Positions 1 to 7,375 of a DNA stretch of 64,000 nt are shown here, piece by piece. The position numbers and the translations under genes are program-made. The notes under the pieces are model-generated. The model saw only the letters and a program-made list of their open reading frames with translations. It was not told where the DNA came from and did not search any database. The stretch comes from Streptomyces sp. V2I9 (GTDB lineage Bacteria > Actinomycetota > Actinomycetes > Streptomycetales > Streptomycetaceae), in contig NZ_JAUSZJ010000002.1 in assembly GCF_030817475.1 (NCBI RefSeq), positions 2,285,501 to 2,349,500 of the forward strand, given 5' to 3'. Numbering within the stretch: position 1 is the stretch's first letter; every line of letters begins with the position of its first letter.

Positions 1-26
1 CTGGTACGCCGGGGAGGGCCGGTACG

Positions 27-229
27 CCCAGCGGGCCCCGTAGCCCAGCGGGCCCCGTAGCCCAGCGGGCCCCGTAGCCCAGCGGGCCCCGTAGCCCAGC
101 GGGCCCCGTAGCCCAGCGGGCCCCGTAGCCCAGCGGGCCCCGTAGGCCAGCGGGCCCCGTAGCCCGGCGGGTCCCGGAGACCAGCGGGTCCCGGAGACCA
201 GCGGGCCCGGAGACCAGCCGGTCCCGGAG
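27..229. repeat. 17-bp tandem repeat array (minisatellite)
   Basis: About twelve head-to-tail copies of a 17-bp unit read CCCAGCGGGCCCCGTAG. Seven copies from 27 to 145 are identical, the copy at 146-162 differs at one base, and the last four (163-229) drift to an ACCAGCGGGTCCCGGAG form, one of them 16 bp long. The unit is not a multiple of three and no credible gene covers it. It lies downstream of the DUF445 gene. The identical core with degenerate flank suggests recent expansion by slippage. Confidence 0.95.
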
Positions 230-284
230 GTTCGGGGCCGCAGGGCGGGGCCCGCAAGCCCACAGCCCGGGGCCCGGAGGTCAA

Positions 285-401
285 GGACCCGCGAGCCGGG
301 TCCTCAGGTCAGGGACCCGCGAGCCGGGGTCCCCGGGTCGGAGGCCCCGGCCATCCCACCACCTCCACCCCCACCCCCGGCCCCGGCCCCGGCCCCGGCC
401 C
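285..401. repeat. Short duplicated hairpins and GGCCCC hexamers
   Basis: The 16-mer GGACCCGCGAGCCGGG occurs at 285-300 and 313-328. Each copy can fold, the second as GGGACCC (312-318) with GGGTCCC (327-333). A GGCCCC hexamer run (379-401) follows and abuts the stop codon of the minus-strand DUF445 gene. The hairpins could end that transcript, but no T-run follows. Nothing coding is seen in 1-401. Confidence 0.6.
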
Positions 402-2024
402 TCAGCCGCCCAGCGCGTGCGACACCGTGTAGATCGCCAGGCCTGCCAGCGCGCCGACCACCGTGCCGTTGATCCGGATGAACTGGAGGTCGCGGCCGAT
501 GTGCGCCTCGATCTTCTTCGAGGTCTGGTCCGCGTCCCAGCTCGCGACCGTGTCGCTGATCAGCGAGGTGATCTCCGCGCGGTACGTCGTCACCACGTAC
601 ACCGCCGCGTCCTCCAGCCAGCCGTCCAGCTTGCCCTGGAGCCGTTCGTCGTCCGCCAGCCGCGCGCCCAGCGACATCAGGGACGCGCGCGCCCGCAGCC
701 GCAGCTCGCTGCGCTCGTCCTCCGCCGCCGACAGGATCATCGTGCGGACCGAGGACCAGACCGAGGCGATGACGTCCTGGACCTCCCGGCGGCCCAGGAT
801 CTCCGACTTCAGCCGCTCCACCCGCTCCCGCGTGTCGGCGTCGTCCTGGAGGTCCGCCGCGAAGTCGGTCAGGAACGTGTCGATGGAGCCGCGCGCCGGG
901 TGCTCCGGCATGTCCCGCATCTCCGTGACGAACCGGAGCAGTTCCTTGTAGACCCGCTCCCCCACCCGCTTGTCCACGAACCTCGGGGTCCAGCCGGGGG
1001 CCCCGCCCTGCACCGCGTTCATCACGGAGTCGCCGTGCTCCACCAGCCAGTCGTGCGCCCGTACACAGACGAGGTCGACGACCTTGCGGTGGCCGCCGTC
1101 CGCGACCACCTTCTCCAGCGTCTTCCCGAGCCCCGGCCCGACCTCGACCGCGTTCGCGCGCCGGGTGATGGCCTCGCCGACCACCGCCTGCACATCGGAG
1201 TCCCGAAGGACCGTCAGCGCGCCGCGCAGGGCCGTCGCCAGCTCGGCGGTGACCCGGTCGGCGTGCGCCGGCTCCGCGAGCCACACTCCGAGCCTCCGAC
1301 CGGCCCCCAACGCGTGAATTCGGTCACGAATGACGTCTCCGGAGAGAAAGTTCTCGCCAACGAAGGAACCGAGGGACTGTCCCAGCTGATCCTTCTTGGT
1401 GGGGATGATGGCCGTGTGCGGGATGGGCAGGCCGAGCGGACGCCGGAAGAGCGCCGTCACGGCGAACCAGTCCGCCAGCGCACCCACCATTCCCGCCTCG
1501 GCAGCCGCCGCGACGTAGCCCGGCCAGCCCCCCACACCTGAGTTCTTCGCCCAGGTGGCCAGGACGTAGACGATCGCGACGAACAGAAGGAGACCGGTGG
1601 CCGTGAGCTTCATGCGCCGCACGCCGCGCTGCTTCTCCTCGTCGGCGGAGGTGTACGCGAACGAGGCCAGCGGCCCCGCACCGCGCGGCGGCGACCCGGC
1701 TCCCTTCCGCTCGGGTCCGGAGTCCGTGGGCCCGCCCCCCGGACCCTCGGAGCCCCGCCCGTCGGAACCGGGTGCCGAACCGGGCGCCAACTCCGGCACG
1801 CGCGACGCCACCCGATCCGGTGAGCCCTCCGGAGACCGGCCCGGCGAACCCTCCGGCACATGCCCCGGCGCGCGCTCCGGCGGCTCCTGCGACTGCTCCG
1901 CGTTCCGCACCACGCCCTCGACCTCGCTCTCGGCCTCGTTGCCGTGCTCGCCCTGCCCGCCGGACCCGGTCCGTTCCATCCGCTCCACCCGTCCGCGTAC
2001 GTCTCGCCCCCGTGCCGTACGCAT
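402..2024 (-). CDS. DUF445 family membrane-anchored protein
   Basis: A 540-residue protein of the DUF445 family, whose biochemical role is not established. Residues 1-137 are a low-complexity Pro/Gly/Ser/Glu-rich tail. A transmembrane helix covers about residues 140-158 (LTATGLLLFVAIVYVL). The following region contains the DWFAVTALFRRPLGLPIPHT signature typical of the family. A second hydrophobic segment lies at the extreme C terminus (VVGALAGLAIYTVSHA), so both ends probably sit in the membrane. The ATG at 2024 was chosen because GGGGAGG precedes it; internal ATGs at 1979 and 1613 would remove the disordered tail and cannot be excluded. It is divergent from the GDSL hydrolase with only 97 bp between starts. 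Confidence 0.88.
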   Translation of the reverse strand: MRTARGRDVRGRVERMERTGSGGQGEHGNEAESEVEGVVRNAEQSQEPPERAPGHVPEGSPGRSPEGSPDRVASRVPELAPGSAPGSDGRGSEGPGGGPTDSGPERKGAGSPPRGAGPLASFAYTSADEEKQRGVRRMKLTATGLLLFVAIVYVLATWAKNSGVGGWPGYVAAAAEAGMVGALADWFAVTALFRRPLGLPIPHTAIIPTKKDQLGQSLGSFVGENFLSGDVIRDRIHALGAGRRLGVWLAEPAHADRVTAELATALRGALTVLRDSDVQAVVGEAITRRANAVEVGPGLGKTLEKVVADGGHRKVVDLVCVRAHDWLVEHGDSVMNAVQGGAPGWTPRFVDKRVGERVYKELLRFVTEMRDMPEHPARGSIDTFLTDFAADLQDDADTRERVERLKSEILGRREVQDVIASVWSSVRTMILSAAEDERSELRLRARASLMSLGARLADDERLQGKLDGWLEDAAVYVVTTYRAEITSLISDTVASWDADQTSKKIEAHIGRDLQFIRINGTVVGALAGLAIYTVSHALGG

Positions 2025-2121
2025 TGTCCCTGCCTCCCCTACTCCCGAGCCGCGCGTCGAGTTCCCGACGGCCTGTCGCATCATGGGACCAGCACGTTCA
2101 TCACAAGGAGAACCACCGCAC

Positions 2122-3369
2122 ATGCCCAGGCGCCAGGGGTATGCCCTGCTCATCGCCCTCGTGGCGGGCACCGCCGTGCTCGCCGCCGCCGTCGCCTTCG
2201 GTACGACGCTGCTCTCCGGCCCCCGTTCCACCCCGCTCACGCCGACGGAGACGCAGGCGGCGGCCCGTAACCCGGTCGCCCCCGCCACCTCCGGCGGTGC
2301 CTGGGTCGCCACCTGGACCTCCGCGCCCGTCCGCGCCGAACCGGGCACCGAGAACGGGTTCCCCGGACGCACCATCCGTAACGTCGTGCACACCAGCATC
2401 GGCGGGGACGTCGCCCGCATCACCCTGTCGAACCTCTTCGGCACGACTCCCCTGGTGGTGGATCAGGCCACGGTCAACACCCGGCCGGTGACCTTCAAGG
2501 GCACCGCCACCGTCACCATCGCCGCGGGCGGACGGGTCGTCAGCGACCCGGTCGTGGTTCCCGTCGCCCCCGACTCCGACCTCCAGGTCAGCTTCCGCAC
2601 CCCGCAGGGGGGCGGGCCGGTCACCTACCACCCCAACACCCACCAGACCTCGTACCTGATCGACGAGCGCGGCACCTTCACCACCACCCACTGGCGCTAT
2701 CTCACCGCCGTGGACGTCCGCAGCGAGCGGACGCACGGCGCGATCGTCGCCCTCGGGGACTCGCTGACCGCCGGCAGCGGTTCCACCACCGACGCCAACG
2801 CCCGCTGGACCGACGTCCTCGCCGACCGGCTGGGCGGCCGGTACGGGGTGGCCAACGCCGGCATCGCGGGGAACCGGATCGTGGGCATCGGCCGCGGCAC
2901 CGGGGGCCAGTCGGCCACCGACCGGTTCGACCGCGACGCCCTGTCGGTCGCCGGGGCCCGTACAGTCGTCATCGCCCTCGGCATCAACGACGTACAGCAG
3001 TCCCCCCAGGAGACCGACCCGCAGCGCATCGTGGACAGCCTGCGCGCCCTCACCGACCGGGCGCACGCCCGCGGACTCTCGGTGATCGGCGCGACGCTGA
3101 CCCCGTTCGAGGGCTTCGCCACCTGGACCCCCCAGCGCAACGCGGTCCGCCTGGCGGTCAACGAGCAGATCCGGTCGGGCACGGTGTTCGACGCGTACGT
3201 GGACTTCGACGCGGCTGTACGCGACCCCGCCGCGCCGAACCGCGTCCTCCCGGCCTACGACTCCGGCGACCACCTGCACTTCAACGACGACGGCTACCGC
3301 GCGCTGGGCGACCACGTGGACCTCAAGCTGCTGGACCGGGCCCGCACGCCCCGCACCGACGAGCTGTGA
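2122..3369 (+). CDS. Secreted SGNH/GDSL-family hydrolase
   Basis: A 415-residue extracellular esterase/lipase-type hydrolase. The N terminus (residues 8-31) is a hydrophobic signal peptide or anchor without a lipobox. Residues 55-200 form a beta-rich N-terminal domain. The SGNH domain shows block I GDSLTAGSG (nucleophile Ser214), block II NAGIAGNRI (Gly247 region, Asn251), block III GIND (Asn289) and block V DHLH (Asp383, His386), so the catalytic set is complete. AAGGAG lies 11 nt before the ATG, and the downstream-most start is preferred because codons upstream of 2122 overlap the divergent promoter region. Family members act on glycan or lipid esters; the substrate cannot be told from sequence. 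Confidence 0.9.
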   Translation: MPRRQGYALLIALVAGTAVLAAAVAFGTTLLSGPRSTPLTPTETQAAARNPVAPATSGGAWVATWTSAPVRAEPGTENGFPGRTIRNVVHTSIGGDVARITLSNLFGTTPLVVDQATVNTRPVTFKGTATVTIAAGGRVVSDPVVVPVAPDSDLQVSFRTPQGGGPVTYHPNTHQTSYLIDERGTFTTTHWRYLTAVDVRSERTHGAIVALGDSLTAGSGSTTDANARWTDVLADRLGGRYGVANAGIAGNRIVGIGRGTGGQSATDRFDRDALSVAGARTVVIALGINDVQQSPQETDPQRIVDSLRALTDRAHARGLSVIGATLTPFEGFATWTPQRNAVRLAVNEQIRSGTVFDAYVDFDAAVRDPAAPNRVLPAYDSGDHLHFNDDGYRALGDHVDLKLLDRARTPRTDEL

Positions 3370-3442
3370 GCCGGTGACCGGGCCGGGGGCAGGCCGGTGA
3401 GCCGGTGACGGCGCGAAGACGTGACGGGAAGAGGGTCCGTAC

Positions 3443-3475
3443 GGCCGGGGTCCGGTAGGCGGTCCGGCCCCGGCC
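3443..3475. terminator. Weak GC-rich hairpin between convergent genes
   Basis: GGCCGGGG (3443-3450) pairs with CCCCGGCC (3468-3475) between the convergent stops of the GDSL hydrolase and the DUF1707 gene. The loop is 17 nt and there is no T-run. Confidence 0.4.
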
Positions 3476-3503
3476 CCACCGGCTCCGCGGGGCGCCCGCC
3501 TCC

Positions 3504-4226
3504 TCAGAGTTCTCCGCGCGGGCCTGCTTCCCGGCCGTCCGGCCCGTGCCGGCGGCGTGACTCCAGCTCGGCCTCCCGCGCCTCCTTCAGCCGGCGGCGC
3601 TCCGCCTTCGTCCGCTTGCGGTCCACGCCGACGCCACCCATCAGGGCGAGCCCGGTGATCCGCACGTGCGGGGAGTCGGGGGCGATCTCGCCGTCCTCGT
3701 GGGAGCCCTCGCCGAAGCCGCCCATGATGCCGATGCCCCGGACCTCGACGTTCAGCTCCGGCGGTGCGGTCACATGGATGCCACCCATGATCGTGAAGCA
3801 GCGGATCTCGATCTCGCGGCCCTCGAAGTGCGCCTCGCGCAGATCGATCTCGCCACCGCCCCACATGGCGAACGCGGTGAACAGGCGGCCCACCGTCCAG
3901 CGCCCCTTCCGGTTGAACCCGCCCCAGAGGGCGAACGCCCCCTTCGACGTGGCGCTCCCGCCGATCCGCGCGGGCCAGTTCGCGGCGGAGCCGCGCAGCG
4001 GGGCGGGGACGGACGAGCCCACCGGGGCGACGGCCGACCCCGGTGCCGGGAGGTCCCGCACCAGCGGCTCCAACTCACCATGCGTACGGGCCTTGTAGGC
4101 CGTTTCGAGGCGCTGGTCGAACTCGTCCATGTCCAGTCGGCCCTCGGCCACGGCCTCGCGCAGCAGTTCCGCGATCCGCTCGCGCTCGGCATCGGAGGCG
4201 CGCATGTCCGGGCGTTCACTTGTCAT
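3504..4226 (-). CDS. DUF1707 plus LiaF-like C-terminal domain protein
   Basis: A 240-residue protein. Residues 8-62 are a DUF1707 domain (MRASDAERERIAELL... GRLDMDEFDQRL... ), an N-terminal helical module common in actinobacteria. The C-terminal part carries repeated MGG turns (AMWGGGEIDLREA, TIMGGIHV, GIMGGFGEGS, ALMGGVGV), the pattern of the LiaF-like cell-wall-stress domain (DUF2154). There is no predicted transmembrane helix. LiaF-type proteins modulate envelope-stress signalling; no two-component partner is adjacent here, so the role is inferred only from the domain. The ATG at 4226 was preferred over an upstream start because it begins the domain cleanly. Confidence 0.82.
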   Translation of the reverse strand: MTSERPDMRASDAERERIAELLREAVAEGRLDMDEFDQRLETAYKARTHGELEPLVRDLPAPGSAVAPVGSSVPAPLRGSAANWPARIGGSATSKGAFALWGGFNRKGRWTVGRLFTAFAMWGGGEIDLREAHFEGREIEIRCFTIMGGIHVTAPPELNVEVRGIGIMGGFGEGSHEDGEIAPDSPHVRITGLALMGGVGVDRKRTKAERRRLKEAREAELESRRRHGPDGREAGPRGEL

Positions 4227-4425
4227 ACCGGGCAGCCTAGGGAACGTACCCGTTCCCAGCACAGAGTTGCGGCCCCTCACCTGTCCGCGCCGCCTCCGGG
4301 ACGGGCATCCGCTTCAGCAGGCCCCTCCCAGCAGGAGGCCACCACCGGAGGGTCCACCCCAGCACGGGACGCCCAGCACAGCCCGTCCGGCACGACCGGC
4401 CCGACCCGTTCCGGACGGCCGCCCG

Positions 4426-5478
4426 TCACGGCACCGACTCGTACATCCTCGCGATCACGGCCTCGATGTCCGGCTCCCGCACCGACAGGTCGACCAGCGG
4501 GTACGCCGCGGCGATCCGCGCCACCAGCGGGGCCGCCGACGCGGCGGCGGGGAACGCCAGCCACTGGCGCGGCCCCTCCACCTTGACCACGCGCAGGGCG
4601 GGTTGGTCCTCCCGGCCTTCCGATTCCAGTCGGATCGGGGGAAGTTCGCGTTCCAGGTCCACCACGAGCATGCGTTCGCTCTCCCCCACCTCGTGAAGGC
4701 CGGCGAGTGAACCGTCGTACATCAGGCGGCCGTGGTCGATCACCATCACCCGGCCGCACACCTGCTCGATGTCGGTGAGGTCATGGGTCGTCAACAGGAC
4801 CGTCGTCCCGCGCTCGGCGTTCAGATCCTTGAGGAACTGCCGCACTCCGGCCTTGGAGATCACGTCCAGGCCGATCGTCGGCTCGTCCAGGTACAGCACC
4901 TCCGGGTCGTGCAGCAGCGCCGCCGCGATGTCACCGCGCATCCGCTGCCCCAGCGAGAGCTGCCGCACCGGCACGTCCAACAGCGCGCCCAGGTCCAGAA
5001 GTTCGACACAGCGGTCCAGGTTCTCCCGGTAACGCCGGTCGGGGATGCGGTACATGCGGTGCGCCAGCCGGTACGAGTCCCGCAGCGGCAGGTCCCACCA
5101 GAGCGTCGTCCGCTGGCCGAACACCACGCCGATACGGTGCGCCAGCCGGGTGCGCTCTCGCGAGGGGTCGATGCCCGCGACGCGCAACCGGCCGCCGCTC
5201 GGGGTGAGGATGCCCGTCAGCATCTTGATCGTGGTCGACTTCCCGGCCCCGTTCGGGCCGATGTAGCCGACCATCTCGCCGCGCGCGACCCGGAAGCTGA
5301 TCCCGTCCACGGCCCGCACCTCGCGACGCTCGGCGCGCAGCAGTCCGGTACGGCGGCGGACCTGGAAGACCTTCTCGACGCCGTCGAGGGTGATGAAGCC
5401 GTCACCACCGCCCGCGCCCCTCCGCCCTCCCCCTTCCTGCGGCCTCGGCCCACTCGACGCACCCGATAGATCCGACAT
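4426..5478 (-). CDS. ABC transporter ATP-binding protein (ABC-2 type exporter)
   Basis: A 350-residue ATPase. It has Walker A GPNGAGKST (residues 74-82), a signature LSLGQRMR (174-181), Walker B VLYLDEPTIGLD (194-205) and a C-terminal extension of about 90 residues. It is the last gene of a three-gene operon with two ABC-2-type permeases of the former DUF990 family, 31 nt downstream of the second one, so it should energise that exporter. ATG at 5478 follows GAGAGGGG. Such operons export drugs, lipids or peptides; the cargo is unknown. The extended linker after the nucleotide-binding domain resembles the polysaccharide/drug export ATPases. Confidence 0.9.
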   Translation of the reverse strand: MSDLSGASSGPRPQEGGGRRGAGGGDGFITLDGVEKVFQVRRRTGLLRAERREVRAVDGISFRVARGEMVGYIGPNGAGKSTTIKMLTGILTPSGGRLRVAGIDPSRERTRLAHRIGVVFGQRTTLWWDLPLRDSYRLAHRMYRIPDRRYRENLDRCVELLDLGALLDVPVRQLSLGQRMRGDIAAALLHDPEVLYLDEPTIGLDVISKAGVRQFLKDLNAERGTTVLLTTHDLTDIEQVCGRVMVIDHGRLMYDGSLAGLHEVGESERMLVVDLERELPPIRLESEGREDQPALRVVKVEGPRQWLAFPAAASAAPLVARIAAAYPLVDLSVREPDIEAVIARMYESVP

Positions 5479-5509
5479 GTACGATCCCCTCTCGCTCACG
5501 CCCGCCCTC

Positions 5510-6379
5510 TCAACTGCCCGTACTCCGGTAGGCCCGCAGCCCCGCCCGCCACGCGAGAGACGCCGGCACCCAGCAGCCCACCGCCACCAGCGGAGGCAGG
5601 AACGCCGCCCACTGCGGCACATCGACCGGGTACTCCCGGTCGAGCACGTACAGCGCGGGCAGCCAGCTGACGAAGGCCAGCGGCACCACGAACGTCACCC
5701 CGCGCACCAGGTCCTTCGCGAAGATCGTGGGCGGGTACTGGAGCAGCGTCGTCCCGCCGTACGTGAAGGAGTTCTGCACCTCCGAGGCGTCCTGCGCGAC
5801 GAATTGGAACGCCGCCCCCGCGACGAAGACCGCCCCGAAGATCGCCGCCCCGCTCACCAGCGTCATCGGCAGCATCAGCACCTTCAGCGGCGTCCACGCG
5901 ATGTCCAGGGTGACGAGTGCGTAGCCGAGCACCAGCAGCCCCTGTGTGATCCGCCCGAGCCGGCGGAGCGCGAACCGGTCCGCCGCGACCTGCGCCAGCA
6001 CCGGCACGGGCCGCACCAGCAGGGTGTCCAGCGTCCCGTCGCGCACCCGGCGGCCCACCCGGTCCATCGATCCCAGCAACAGGTCGCAGAGCCCGAACGC
6101 GGTGGCCGACAGGCCGTACAGCAGGGCGATCTCCGGCAGGCTGTACCCGCCCAGCGCGTCGACGTGCGAGAACATCAGCAGGATCGTCGCGAAGTCGAAG
6201 GCCGTCACCGCAAAGTCCCCGAACACCGTCATGGCGAACGAGGCCCGGTACGCCATCGTCGAGCGCACCCACATGGCCATGATCAGCCCGTATGCCCGCA
6301 CGCCCTCCAGCAGCCGGGACCGCTCCGGGAACGGAAACGCCTCCGCCGTCCCGTCGGCCCGTGCCACGTCCTCAGCCAC
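5510..6379 (-). CDS. ABC-2 family permease (PF06182-type), second subunit
   Basis: A 289-residue integral membrane protein with about six hydrophobic segments and a positively charged cytoplasmic N terminus. It belongs to the ABC-2 family formerly called DUF990, whose members occur as paralogous pairs next to one ATPase. The GTG start at 6379 follows AGGAGGG and overlaps the stop of the preceding permease by 8 nt (GTGGCTGA), indicating translational coupling. The two permeases share the same topology but are only distantly similar, consistent with a heterodimeric pore. Confidence 0.88.
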   Translation of the reverse strand: MAEDVARADGTAEAFPFPERSRLLEGVRAYGLIMAMWVRSTMAYRASFAMTVFGDFAVTAFDFATILLMFSHVDALGGYSLPEIALLYGLSATAFGLCDLLLGSMDRVGRRVRDGTLDTLLVRPVPVLAQVAADRFALRRLGRITQGLLVLGYALVTLDIAWTPLKVLMLPMTLVSGAAIFGAVFVAGAAFQFVAQDASEVQNSFTYGGTTLLQYPPTIFAKDLVRGVTFVVPLAFVSWLPALYVLDREYPVDVPQWAAFLPPLVAVGCWVPASLAWRAGLRAYRSTGS

Positions 6380-7172
6380 CCTGCACCACCACCCTCCTGG
6401 TCGCCGCGGCCTGGACCATCCGGCCCGCCAGCAGCAGCACCACCGCCCAGCCGCCCTGGAACGCGTACGCCTTCACCAGCCCCCACCCCGTGTGCTTGCC
6501 GAGGAACACGTCGGCCGGGACCTGGAGCAGCGAGGACCACGGCAGGGCGCGCGCCACCTCGCCCAGCAGTCCGGGGAACAGGTTCAGCGGCAGCAGCATC
6601 CCGGAGAAGAACAGCCCGGCCAGCGACACGATCCGCATCGCCCCCGCCCCGTCCATCAGCCAGAACGCCGACAGCGCGACCAGATAGCGCACCGCGAAGC
6701 CGACCACCACCCCCAGGAACACCGAGACGAGGAACGCCGACCAGGTCCACGGCGAACCGGGAAGCGCCAGATCGAAGGCGAGCGCCCCCAGGACCATGGG
6801 CACGACCCCCCGGCCCAGCAGATGGAACGCCGCCCGCCCCAGGTCGCCGGCCAGCCACCACAGCTGGAGGTCGACGGGGCGGTACAGATCGACGGCGATG
6901 TCCCCCGTACGGATCCGCTCCACCAGCTCGTCCTCGAAGCCGCCGCCCATCATGGCGCAGGCCATCAGGAGGGCCTGCCCGAGCCACACATAGGTCAGGG
7001 CCTGGGACGTGTCGTACCCACCGAGCTGCGGGCGCTCGTCCCACAGGGCGGTGTAGGTGTACGCCACGATGAAGCCGAAGACCGTGTTGGTGAACACCCC
7101 CGCGGCCGTGGCTGTCCGGTAGGTGGCGTAGCGCCGGAATCCGCCCGCCGCGACCACCGCGTAGAGCCGCAC
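6372..7172 (-). CDS. ABC-2 family permease (PF06182-type), first subunit
   Basis: A 266-residue membrane protein, first gene of the ABC exporter operon. It opens RLYAVVAAGGFRRYATYRTA, a family-typical amphipathic start before the first helix, and has about six membrane spans. A conserved-looking cytoplasmic loop (DELVERIRTGDIAVDLYRPV) matches the equivalent loop of its partner (GRRVRDGTLDTLLVRPVPVL), showing that the two are paralogues. The GTG start at 7172 follows GGGGGAGAGGGG. It is divergent from the penicillin-binding protein, with about 200 bp of shared upstream DNA. Confidence 0.88.
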   Translation of the reverse strand: MRLYAVVAAGGFRRYATYRTATAAGVFTNTVFGFIVAYTYTALWDERPQLGGYDTSQALTYVWLGQALLMACAMMGGGFEDELVERIRTGDIAVDLYRPVDLQLWWLAGDLGRAAFHLLGRGVVPMVLGALAFDLALPGSPWTWSAFLVSVFLGVVVGFAVRYLVALSAFWLMDGAGAMRIVSLAGLFFSGMLLPLNLFPGLLGEVARALPWSSLLQVPADVFLGKHTGWGLVKAYAFQGGWAVVLLLAGRMVQAAATRRVVVQGG

Positions 7173-7375
7173 ACCGTCCCCTCTCCCCCGCGGCCGCCGG
7201 CTCCCGGCGCCAAAGCGCCCGATCCTAGTGCGGGCGCGCCGACCACCGCGACCGAGTATCGGGGCACCCGTCCGGAGGGAACGAAGCGTCACTAACCGCA
7301 GATTTCCTGACGAAAAGGGCAGTATGGGAGCACTGACCACGCCCGAGGAGCCCCACCCCGAGGAGCCCCACCGAC

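Noticed and set aside
27-229. CRISPR array
   Set aside because: The units are contiguous with no unique spacers, and no cas genes are present.
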